From IMG/VR virus record IMGVR_UViG_3300020176_000010, positions 1-64,000 of that record: 64,000 nt of DNA, one strand, 5' to 3'. The number at the start of each line of letters is the position of its first letter. The stretch's first letter is position 1. This DNA is from a virus. The position numbers and the translations under genes are program-made. A model generated the notes under the pieces. The model searched no databases and was not told the origin of the DNA. It was given only the letters and a program-made list of their open reading frames with translations. This document shows positions 1 through 7,943 of the stretch, piece after piece.

Positions 1-375
1 GGCACCATTGATGATAGCGCACGGCAGTGGAGCTACTGGCCACCACATCACCCGCGCAGCAAGTGGCACCGCTGGCTGTGGCTTGGCACTCGCAACATGG
101 CATCGCGCCTTGCCTCCGATGCCGGCCCAGAGATCACACCAGAGATGCGCTCGCGCCTTCGTCACTTCGGCGACGCAGAAACCAGCAAGAGCCATCCTGG
201 AGTTGCCGTGTACGAGCTCGATGGTCACTGGCAGATCTACGCCATCGAGAAGGCCCCATTCGGCCTTGTTGTCAGGCGCAATGTCGGCGTGAAGCTGTCG
301 ATGGCTGTTGGAGCGCTGCGCCGCCGCGCGCCGCTGGTTATGATCAAGTGGAGCCTCTTGCGGGGCATGCAATAA
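1..375 (+). CDS. Phage late protein, 3' part (5' end outside window)
   Basis: The frame is open from base 1 to the TAA at 373-375, so the window shows the last 124 residues of a gene that starts upstream. An internal ATG at 97 would give 92 residues, but the reading before it (Trp-rich, WSYWPPHHP) looks like protein, so I treat it as partial. It lies 19 bases before the tail/nozzle-like gene on the same strand, so it is probably a head-tail or connector-region protein. I do not recognise the family. Confidence 0.6.
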   Translation, partial: GTIDDSARQWSYWPPHHPRSKWHRWLWLGTRNMASRLASDAGPEITPEMRSRLRHFGDAETSKSHPGVAVYELDGHWQIYAIEKAPFGLVVRRNVGVKLSMAVGALRRRAPLVMIKWSLLRGMQ

Positions 376-394
376 AACGATAGCAGGATCATTC

Positions 395-2308
395 ATGGCA
401 GCAATTGCATTCAAGACATTTAAGGGCGAAATCCCAAGGGAAGAGCCTCACCTGCTGCCAGACCTGTACGCCCAGCTGGCTGAGAACTGCGACTTCTCGC
501 GAGGAGCGCTCTCTCCGCTCAAGGATGGGCTGCTGCTGCGCAACATGTCCACCAACCCAACGCGCGGCATCTACACCGAGGACGGCATCTCGTTCTTCAC
601 CTGGACTGTTGAGGCGCAGGCGTTTGGTAGCCCGATCATTGACGACAAGTACAACCGGGTGTTCTACCTGATCCCGGGTGAGGGGGTCTTTCGGGTGGCT
701 TCGAAGCTACAGATGTCGTTCACCGGCGGCCCGCCAACGCAATCCTTCATCGCAGGAGTTCCAAGACCCACAGCGGCCCCAATCCTTTCGCTGATTGAGA
801 GGTCGACGTTCCCAGACTACCCAAATGTGCTCGTAAAGTGCGATGCCTGGTGGGAGTTCAACGGGAAGGCGTACGGGAAGACAGCTGTTTCGCTTACAGC
901 AGAGTCCGCGCTTAGGCAATACCGGTTCAACACCCCGCCAATGCCAGAAGGGACCCCGGAGGAGGCTGTGCTGTGCGCGAACTTCAAATTCGTGAACCAG
1001 GACGATGCATCGGATATTGCATCCCTTCAGCTGCGCTCTGGAGTGTCGACTCGCACATCATCAATCCCGGGGACCGCGGAGGCGACACTCTCTTCGACAC
1101 CTTCCGGCGCTGTGGTATCCATCACCTATGGAACAAGCGAGACCAGGGCTTACACCTACGTGCTCGAAAACACCTGGGATGAGGAGAGCGCGCCTTCGCC
1201 ACCAGCAGCCATTTCCGTCACCTACGTGCAGGACGTGAAGATTGAGGTTGCGAGCGTCGATTTCACGGGATACCAGGCATTCAAGCGCGTGAACGTCTAC
1301 CGCACCTATGGTGGTGGGGATGCGTACGTGCGCGTGAAGACGGTTGTTTCTGGCGGTACATACATCGACAACACGGTGGCCCCAACCGATGTTGGTGTTG
1401 CGCTCGAGAGCATCGACTTCTACCCGCCGCCAACAGGCCTGCAGGGCCTCACAGTCCTGCCCAATGGGTGGTTCGCTGCATTCAAAGGGAACACCCTTTA
1501 CATGTCCGAGCCGTACCGTCCGCATGCCTGGCCGTACAGCATGACCTTCCCCACTGTGATCCGCGGGCTGTGCCCTGGCCAGCAGTCGCTGGTGGTCACT
1601 GCAGCTGACGGCGTTTATGTGGTGGCCGGCTCGTTCCCAAAGTCTGCGCAGCAGGTGAAGCTGTCGCTGCCGCAGGCTGGGATCGCGCAGCGCAGCATGG
1701 CGAACATTGACGGCGCAGTGGCCTATGCATCGAATGACAACGTCATCCTGGTGTCTGGCACATCCGCCACAGCCGAGGCTGGCCAGAAGCTATTCACGCG
1801 CGACAAATGGCGTGAGCGCTATCGCCAGTCACTACAGGATGCCAGCATGCGCTTCGGCTACCACGATGGCGCATTGGTGATGACATCGAAGACCCAGAAC
1901 CAGGGCTTCGTGATTCGACTGGATGAGGGTGTGGGCTTGTTTTCGCGAACGACCATCGGGTTCGACTCGATGTTCCTTCTGCCCGTCAACGACGCCCTGT
2001 ACTACTCGCTTGGGAATGCGGTCTACCAGTACAACGCCGGTGACGCAAAAACGTTCGACTGGTGGAGCAAGGACTTCGTCTTTCCGGAGCACGCCACATT
2101 CGGCGCAGGGTACATCCGCTGCGACGGCCCGGTGATAATGAAGCTGTACGCGGAGGGCGTCCTGGTCTATGAGCGGCAGCTGACCACGGGGCACTTCCGA
2201 ATCAAGGATCTGAAGAAGCAGCTCCGCTGGTCGGTGCGCCTCACTGGGACCAACACCGTTCGCGAGCTTCACTTAGCTCGCTCCATGGGGGAATTTAAGC
2301 AAGCATGA
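395..2308 (+). CDS. Virion structural protein, tail/nozzle-like
   Basis: 637 residues. The N-terminus has the phrase LPDLYAQLAENCDFSRGALSP. This pattern (a list of 'what is placed where, with R/G near a Pro') is common at the start of large podoviral tail/nozzle proteins of the T7 gp12 type, and the beta-rich remainder fits. The stop overlaps the next ATG (ATGA), so it is translationally coupled to the tail fibre gene. Its role in the virion is inferred from this resemblance and its position before the fibre and internal-protein genes. It could be another large beta-structured virion protein. Confidence 0.55.
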   Translation: MAAIAFKTFKGEIPREEPHLLPDLYAQLAENCDFSRGALSPLKDGLLLRNMSTNPTRGIYTEDGISFFTWTVEAQAFGSPIIDDKYNRVFYLIPGEGVFRVASKLQMSFTGGPPTQSFIAGVPRPTAAPILSLIERSTFPDYPNVLVKCDAWWEFNGKAYGKTAVSLTAESALRQYRFNTPPMPEGTPEEAVLCANFKFVNQDDASDIASLQLRSGVSTRTSSIPGTAEATLSSTPSGAVVSITYGTSETRAYTYVLENTWDEESAPSPPAAISVTYVQDVKIEVASVDFTGYQAFKRVNVYRTYGGGDAYVRVKTVVSGGTYIDNTVAPTDVGVALESIDFYPPPTGLQGLTVLPNGWFAAFKGNTLYMSEPYRPHAWPYSMTFPTVIRGLCPGQQSLVVTAADGVYVVAGSFPKSAQQVKLSLPQAGIAQRSMANIDGAVAYASNDNVILVSGTSATAEAGQKLFTRDKWRERYRQSLQDASMRFGYHDGALVMTSKTQNQGFVIRLDEGVGLFSRTTIGFDSMFLLPVNDALYYSLGNAVYQYNAGDAKTFDWWSKDFVFPEHATFGAGYIRCDGPVIMKLYAEGVLVYERQLTTGHFRIKDLKKQLRWSVRLTGTNTVRELHLARSMGEFKQA

Positions 2309-4053
2309 CTCCATTCAAACGCACAACGCAGGTAACAACGCTGCCGCCAACCATCGGGATCAAGGATCCAGAGGTTCGCGCGTTCCTTGACGCCATGGTG
2401 AACGCCTGGGACCTGCGTAGCGGCGTCACAAATGCGGATGACAGGGAGCGATTCGTCACCCTTGGGGAGATAAAGAAGCTGACGAACAAGGCTATTGTGC
2501 AGGCGTTTTCGCGCGGCTCCGGCGTGGCCGGTGGTGGCGGCGGCATTCCAAACCCTGGTGAAGACGATGTCTCCGGGATGATCGATGGGATGGTTGACTC
2601 CATTCGCCAAAGCATTCTGTACCAGCTGCTTGGCACATCAGTTGCACCAATCGATATCACAAACCTGAGGTCGAGAATCGATGCTGCCATCGGCGAGGTT
2701 GGTGCCACCATCCTGCGCGAACAAACGATTCGCTCGAGCGCGGATGAGGCTTTCGTATCACAGATCGAAGGCATCATTGCTCGCGTTGAAGAATCGGAGG
2801 CTGCAATCTTCGAAGAGCAGGAGATTCGCCTAACCAAGGACACCGCCCTCGCAAGAGCCATCAATACGATGTGGGCAGCCATTGGCGGAGATCAGGCAGT
2901 CATCCAGGACGGGCAGCTTGCAGCCGTGACGCCGTCCGCGGTGCAGGCCTCCAGATGGACGCAAGTCGTTGCATCCGTCACCGACCCAAACACGGGTCAG
3001 ATCAACTCCACGTCGATCAAGCAGGATCTCAACTCATACGCCAGCAAGGTGGATGGCAAGTTCAACTCCATCTACTCGGTTCGAGCCCAGGTGGATGTTG
3101 GCGGCCGAACCGTCGTTGGTGGCTTTGGGCTTTCCGCAACAGCTGGAGCTGGTAGCGCCGAAGGCCCGACCATCGATTTTGGCGTGCGAGCCGACAGGTT
3201 CTGGATTGCGGCCACATCTGGCTCTGGAGATGTGGCGTCGCAGATGAGTCCAGCGAAGAACGAAATGCCGTTCATCGTTGTGACCAGCACGCAAACCTAC
3301 AACGGAATCACCTATCAGCCCGGCGTCTACATGAAGTCGGCGTTCATTGTTGATGCATCGATCACCAACGCAAAGATTGGCAGCCTGATCTACTCCAACA
3401 ACTTCGATGGAGCAATAAGCCCCGACGGGAAACTGATCATCACCAACGGGACGCAGGGGTGGGCCATCGACAAGTCTGGCAACGCTGTGTTCAACAACCT
3501 CGTCGCGAGAGGCACGCTGCTGTCTGACAACTACAGCCCAGGCTTCAGTGGGTGGCGCATAGACAGGAGCGGATCGGCAGAGTTCAATGGCATTATCCTT
3601 TCCAGGCCGAACATCATCCGATCAGGCGTTTATGATGCAAGCGGAATCACTGTCAGCGCATATATCCAGGATGGCTTTGACGGCAGAGACAATCCTATCA
3701 GCAGGCCAATCACAAAAAGTGACGTCGTTGCATCCATCCTGATTGACACCGGCTACAACACGCTAACAGACGTCGGTTTGACGAATGGCCCTGGTTTTTG
3801 CGCTCGAGTGCTAGCTATTGCTGGTGGTTGGCACATGTGGTGGGCCGGTGGAACGCCGGCAAGCCCGACGTACAATGTGTACCCAGATGTTTCTGTCGGA
3901 TTCTACAATTCGTTCGGAATCAGTGGGGTGATATTCACCGGTGAGTACGGCCGCGTGTACATTCGACTCAATGTGGCGATCGATCTGTTGCAGCCCAACA
4001 TCACGCAGATTCGCCTTGGAAACTTTCGCTGGGAGCTGGCGCGACTGACATGA
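2305..4053 (+). CDS. Tail fibre/tip protein with DUF1983-like region
   Basis: 582 residues. Residues 1-90 are a head-proximal segment ending in a Gly run (AGGGGG). Residues about 120-200 are helical, with the repeated pattern 'EQxIRxxxDxAxxxxI'. Residues about 220-440 resemble the DUF1983/J-protein C-terminal region (FGVRADRFWI, ITNAKIGSLIYSNNF, GWAIDKSGNAVFNN). The last 150 residues are beta-rich and probably the receptor-binding tip. It is coupled by ATGA to the genes on both sides. Host recognition is inferred, not shown. Confidence 0.7.
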   Translation: MTPFKRTTQVTTLPPTIGIKDPEVRAFLDAMVNAWDLRSGVTNADDRERFVTLGEIKKLTNKAIVQAFSRGSGVAGGGGGIPNPGEDDVSGMIDGMVDSIRQSILYQLLGTSVAPIDITNLRSRIDAAIGEVGATILREQTIRSSADEAFVSQIEGIIARVEESEAAIFEEQEIRLTKDTALARAINTMWAAIGGDQAVIQDGQLAAVTPSAVQASRWTQVVASVTDPNTGQINSTSIKQDLNSYASKVDGKFNSIYSVRAQVDVGGRTVVGGFGLSATAGAGSAEGPTIDFGVRADRFWIAATSGSGDVASQMSPAKNEMPFIVVTSTQTYNGITYQPGVYMKSAFIVDASITNAKIGSLIYSNNFDGAISPDGKLIITNGTQGWAIDKSGNAVFNNLVARGTLLSDNYSPGFSGWRIDRSGSAEFNGIILSRPNIIRSGVYDASGITVSAYIQDGFDGRDNPISRPITKSDVVASILIDTGYNTLTDVGLTNGPGFCARVLAIAGGWHMWWAGGTPASPTYNVYPDVSVGFYNSFGISGVIFTGEYGRVYIRLNVAIDLLQPNITQIRLGNFRWELARLT

Positions 4054-4406
4054 TCTACATCCTCAACAACGACGGCACGCTGAAGGCGGAGGCCTTTGAC
4101 AGCGACGATACCATCGGAGACCAGAAGACAACAACCATCGCGCCGCCGCCATGGCGCGATGGATTTGTGCGGGTCTTTAATGGGTCCAAGTGGGTGGAGC
4201 TCGAGCGCAAGCTCAGCAACGAGCACCCAGCTCAACCAGTGCGCCGAATGTACCCACCAATCACGGAGCAGCTGGACATGCTGTGGCACGCCATGGATCG
4301 AGGCGATATACCAAAGGCTGGCGAGTTCTACGAGACGATCAAGGCCGTCAAGGAATCAACCCCTGCGACGCCAAAGATTTTCGAAGTTGGAAGGATGCCG
4401 GAATGA
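4050..4406 (+). CDS. Small protein downstream of the tail fibre, possible fibre chaperone
   Basis: 118 residues, starting inside the fibre gene's stop (ATGA) and itself ending in ATGA with the next gene. The N-terminal half is beta-like (WRDGFVRVFNGSKWVELE) and the C-terminal half helical. Size and position directly after a fibre match tail-fibre-assembly proteins, but I see no diagnostic motif. Confidence 0.6.
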   Translation: MIYILNNDGTLKAEAFDSDDTIGDQKTTTIAPPPWRDGFVRVFNGSKWVELERKLSNEHPAQPVRRMYPPITEQLDMLWHAMDRGDIPKAGEFYETIKAVKESTPATPKIFEVGRMPE

Positions 4407-4909
4407 CGTGGTACAGGTTCAGATCAATCCCAGTGCCAGGCTTCAACCTTGTCGAGTCAACGCCATCAGTTGGCGATGAGCATGCCAAGCGATTCGGCTT
4501 CGGCGTGACGCCAAAGAATCAAGCCACTCTGAACATCTACATCTCCGGCGAGTTCACGGTCGAGATCATCGACGCGTCCTTCTCGCAGACCATGCGCCCT
4601 GGGGATACGAGCCTCGACATGTCAATTTCCGAGTTCCCAAGTGGATCCCTGTGCACGGAGCGCGCCACTGCGGGGCCGGCGAAGAGGCTTTGCCTGTCGC
4701 CATCAACCTCAAGCGGAAGGTGGAGGCGCAGGATTGAGATGCTCCCGCCAGGGGGGTCGATTGCCATAGAGACTGGCGCAATCGTGATCGTGGCGTCAGG
4801 GTCTGCGGTTGCGTCTGGCCGCAAGATGCAGCCAGGAGACGCGGCCGTCGACTGTAGGATTGTGGAGTCTCCAGCCGGCGCAAAGCTGGTGGTGGCGAGT
4901 TTGATGTAG
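4403..4909 (+). CDS. Unrecognised beta-rich protein of the tail module
   Basis: 168 residues. The start is ATG 4403, overlapping the previous stop. The frame stays open upstream to 4190, but that part reads as a shadow of the preceding gene. The sequence alternates short hydrophobic strands with Gly/Pro turns (LNIYISGEFTVEII, GGSIAIETGAIVIVASG), suggesting a beta sandwich. Possibly a virion decoration or fibre accessory protein. Confidence 0.6.
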   Translation: MTWYRFRSIPVPGFNLVESTPSVGDEHAKRFGFGVTPKNQATLNIYISGEFTVEIIDASFSQTMRPGDTSLDMSISEFPSGSLCTERATAGPAKRLCLSPSTSSGRWRRRIEMLPPGGSIAIETGAIVIVASGSAVASGRKMQPGDAAVDCRIVESPAGAKLVVASLM

Positions 4910-4980
4910 CCAAAAGCCCAACATCTTGTTGTTTCAGGGTACAATCCGCGCGCGCGTTTGTTGCGCATGGAGGTGCGCCC

Positions 4981-5433
4981 GTGATCAGAAAAGCCGAGTT
5001 CTCCGATGTGCCAGCCATGTTGGAGATCGGCCGCCGATTTCACTCGGCAACGCTGTATGCAACGTACGGCGCAACCTTCAGCCCCGAAAAGCTCGGGGAA
5101 TCCCTCTCGAACTATCTGAGCTCCAGCGACGCATGCGTCCTGGTTGCTGAAAAGAACGACGTCCTGGTTGGCGTCGCATGCGCCGTCAAGACGCAGCTCT
5201 ACATGTCCGACGACGACGTCGCCGTGGAGCTCTTCTGGTGGGTTGAGCCAGAGGCTCGCGGCGGTACGTTGGCCATCCGGCTGATGAACCAGCTCGAGCA
5301 GTGGGCCGCCCAGGCTGGATGCAAGTGCATGGCCATGTCGTCCATGGCCACCATCGAGGGGAGTCCAGCTGACGAGATCTACTCTCGGCGCGGCTACCGC
5401 AACATCGAAAAATCGTGGATCAAGGGTTTGTAA
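4981..5433 (+). CDS. GNAT-family N-acetyltransferase-like protein
   Basis: 150 residues with the GNAT layout: N-terminal IRKAEFSDVPAMLEIGRRF, central strand VLVGVACAV, then the acetyl-CoA loop region VEPEARGGTLAIRLMNQLEQWA and a C-terminal YSRRGYRNIEKSWIK. GNAT enzymes move an acyl group from acyl-CoA to an amine. The start is GTG 4981, chosen because GGAGG lies at 4969-4973, seven bases upstream. It sits within the late virion operon, followed by a one-base gap to the internal virion protein. Its substrate is unknown. Confidence 0.75.
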   Translation: MIRKAEFSDVPAMLEIGRRFHSATLYATYGATFSPEKLGESLSNYLSSSDACVLVAEKNDVLVGVACAVKTQLYMSDDDVAVELFWWVEPEARGGTLAIRLMNQLEQWAAQAGCKCMAMSSMATIEGSPADEIYSRRGYRNIEKSWIKGL

Positions 5434-5434
5434 C

Positions 5435-6199
5435 ATGGCAGCAATCACAGCAGCCGTCGTTGGGGCAACTGCAGCGGTAGCCGGTGTGGCGAACGCTTCT
5501 AAGGCCCGCAAGGACGCAAAGAACGCCCAGGCGCAGCAGAAGGAGGCGGCCGACCGCCAGGCGGACATTGCCGAGCGCCAACAGGAGATGGCGGAAGAGC
5601 AGTACCAACGGTACAAGACCACCTTCCAGCCGCTCGAGGACCAGTATGTCGCAGAGTCTGCGAACTACGGCTCCATCGCCAACCAGAACAAGAAGGCCAA
5701 GGAGGCTGCATCTCTGGTTCGCGGCAACTTCGCCACGGCGCGTGAACAGCTGTCGCGCACACCAGGCATCAACACCAACAGCCAGGCCTACCTACAGGAG
5801 GCCAACCGGCTGAACCTTGCTGAGGCAGCAGCCAGCGCATCCACGCAGAACAAGGCGCGCGAAGACACTGTAGCCAAGGGTCGCGCCTACGCCACAGACG
5901 CACTGAGCCTTGGCAAGGGCCTGTCGGCAAATGCCGCATCCTCGCTAGGCGCTGCAGGCTCCGCTTACAGCAGCATCGGGTCCACATACGGGAACCTGGC
6001 ATCAGGCGCGCGAGCGAGCGCAGCAGACTCTATCAACGGCATCGGCACGATTGGACGGGCTGTTGGAGGCCTGCACCAGAGCGGGGCTCTGGACAGGATC
6101 GGCAGCACGGTTGGCGGCTGGCTTGGGTCCACCAACAGCAACACGCCAGCAATGATCGACACCAACACGACCGTAATCCCTGACACGATGTTCGCATAA
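5435..6199 (+). CDS. Internal virion protein, gp14-like
   Basis: 254 residues. Residues 1-22 form a small hydrophobic Ala/Val segment (AAVVGATAAVAGVA). Then come a Gln/Ala/Lys-rich coiled coil (residues 25-65), a helical middle and a Gly/Ser/Ala-rich C-terminus. This plan and its place before two long helical proteins match the first of the three T7-like internal core proteins (gp14, gp15, gp16), which leave the virion to form a trans-envelope channel. Homology is inferred from architecture rather than from a motif. Confidence 0.65.
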   Translation: MAAITAAVVGATAAVAGVANASKARKDAKNAQAQQKEAADRQADIAERQQEMAEEQYQRYKTTFQPLEDQYVAESANYGSIANQNKKAKEAASLVRGNFATAREQLSRTPGINTNSQAYLQEANRLNLAEAAASASTQNKAREDTVAKGRAYATDALSLGKGLSANAASSLGAAGSAYSSIGSTYGNLASGARASAADSINGIGTIGRAVGGLHQSGALDRIGSTVGGWLGSTNSNTPAMIDTNTTVIPDTMFA

Positions 6200-6208
6200 G
6201 GAAGCAGC

Positions 6209-7927
6209 ATGGCACTCTTTGAACTAGCCCGAGGCCTTGCCGCCGGATACAACGGATTCAACGAAGGTGTTGACGCCGAGAAGAACCGCCAGCAGGCCGA
6301 TGCTGACCGCAAGTACCAAGCCGAGCAGCGCGCCTACCAACAGAGTCAGCAGAAGCGCACGATCGACGACCAGCGCCGCGCAGACGAGGCGCGCACCGCA
6401 CTGCAGGGTGTCGACATCATGCGGCCACAACCGCAAGTGCTGCGCGACGTCGCCAGCATCCAGGCCAAGGCTGGCAACATCGTTGAAGCACTGAAGACCC
6501 AAGAGGCGGCAACCGCGTCTGCTTACAAGCAGTCCGCCGAGCGCTTTGCGCAGATCCGCGCCGCGGCGCCAAGCATGACCGCTGAGCAGCTAGCCAAGGC
6601 GGCCGCTGACGCATTCAACTCCGACTACCTTCCGTCCAAGCTGAATGGCTACCAAGTCAACCCCGATGGCTCCATCGACATCGACGTAGCATCGCCAGAT
6701 GGCCGCTCACTGAAGCACCGCTTCAAGGACAAGAACGAGCTCCTGACTGGCATGGAGGCGCAGTACAGCCCTGACACCTACAACGCCTTCATCAAGGCCC
6801 AGCGCGACGCTGCGATCAAGGCGCAAGAGAAGATCGCCGAGCCTCGCGTGGTCTCCCCTGGGGCAACGCTCACAATCGGCGGCAAGCCCGTCTACGAAAA
6901 CCCGAATGGTCGCAATGTGATTGGCCAGGCCGAGGATGGAAGCCTCGTCTACGGGCAGCCAACTGGCGGCGGATCTCGCGCAAGCTCCGGCGGGTCTGGC
7001 GGAAAGGCTGCGAAGCCGGCTGACCCGCTGGCTCCGTACGTAGACGCATTTGAGTTCTCTTCCACAAAGGGTGAGAACAAGCTGCAAGAGGACGCTCTGG
7101 CGCGCGGTCAGAGCTACCTGCCAGCCCTTGCTCAGCAGGGCGTCAACCCGCAGGTTGCCGCGCTCATTGCTCGCGACGCAGCTGTTGATCCTACCAAGAC
7201 GGAGCTGCAGATTGATCACAGAACTGGCCGCGTTGATCGCATCTACCGCAACAAGGATGTCAATGGCGGGGAGCCTGTTCGCATTGCTGAAAACGCCGGG
7301 ACCGTAGAAGACCTCGTCAAGCAGGCCGGCGGCAAGCCAGAAGTGATCAAGAAGGATGTGGAGACGATGCTCTCCAGGATGGTCTCTGAAGCGCCATCCG
7401 AAAAGCGCCAATCGATCATGGATAGCTACATCAAGCTGGCATCCGATCCTGCGAAGCGTCAGGAATTCTTGCAATCGCAGCTCAACGCCGGCAAGTCACC
7501 GGAGGCTATCAAGAACCTCGAGAGGCAGCTGTCCTTGATTGGCGCCTATGTCAAGCCTCAGCAGGAGGTCGCCAAGAGCGGCAATGCAAACAAAGGCGAG
7601 TCACTGCTTAGTCGCCTTCGCAGCACAGGAGGGTTGTTTGGTCAGCAGCAAGCCATGCCGCAAACAGATCCAAACTCACCAGCCGGAAGGGCTCAGGCTC
7701 GACAGCAAGAGCTGCGCACACAGAAGGCAGAGAGCGAGCGGCAGTCTGCTGCACAGAAGGCGGAGCGCGAAAAGCTCACAGCCGCAGAGTACAGCGCAGA
7801 TCGCCAGGCTGTTGCCGATGGCAAAATGACAGCCCTCGAGCTTGCGCAAAAGTGGGACTCACGTCGCCGCGAGCTCTCCGTAAAGGATGCCGCCGATCTG
7901 CAAAATGCAGAGCGCCAAATTCGCTGA
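6209..7927 (+). CDS. Internal virion protein, gp15-like
   Basis: 572 residues, almost entirely charged helix. The first 80 residues are a Gln/Arg/Ala coiled coil and the last 100 a second one (QARQQELRTQKAESERQ). A Gly/Ser linker (GGGSRASSGGSGGK) lies at about residues 250-265. Position between the gp14-like gene and the giant glucosaminidase-containing ORF matches the second internal (ejected) protein of podoviruses. No enzymatic motif was seen. Confidence 0.6.
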   Translation: MALFELARGLAAGYNGFNEGVDAEKNRQQADADRKYQAEQRAYQQSQQKRTIDDQRRADEARTALQGVDIMRPQPQVLRDVASIQAKAGNIVEALKTQEAATASAYKQSAERFAQIRAAAPSMTAEQLAKAAADAFNSDYLPSKLNGYQVNPDGSIDIDVASPDGRSLKHRFKDKNELLTGMEAQYSPDTYNAFIKAQRDAAIKAQEKIAEPRVVSPGATLTIGGKPVYENPNGRNVIGQAEDGSLVYGQPTGGGSRASSGGSGGKAAKPADPLAPYVDAFEFSSTKGENKLQEDALARGQSYLPALAQQGVNPQVAALIARDAAVDPTKTELQIDHRTGRVDRIYRNKDVNGGEPVRIAENAGTVEDLVKQAGGKPEVIKKDVETMLSRMVSEAPSEKRQSIMDSYIKLASDPAKRQEFLQSQLNAGKSPEAIKNLERQLSLIGAYVKPQQEVAKSGNANKGESLLSRLRSTGGLFGQQQAMPQTDPNSPAGRAQARQQELRTQKAESERQSAAQKAEREKLTAAEYSADRQAVADGKMTALELAQKWDSRRRELSVKDAADLQNAERQIR

Positions 7928-7943
7928 TCAACAAAAGTAATAC

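Noticed and set aside
4921-4950. Promoter before the GNAT gene (TACAAT at 4940-4945)
   Set aside because: The only TTGTTG is eight bases away and nothing like a -35 lies at 16-18 bases.
1-7927. Diversity-generating retroelement as in BPP-1-like podoviruses
   Set aside because: No reverse transcriptase (YxDD) frame and no template/variable repeat pair was noticed near the fibre genes.
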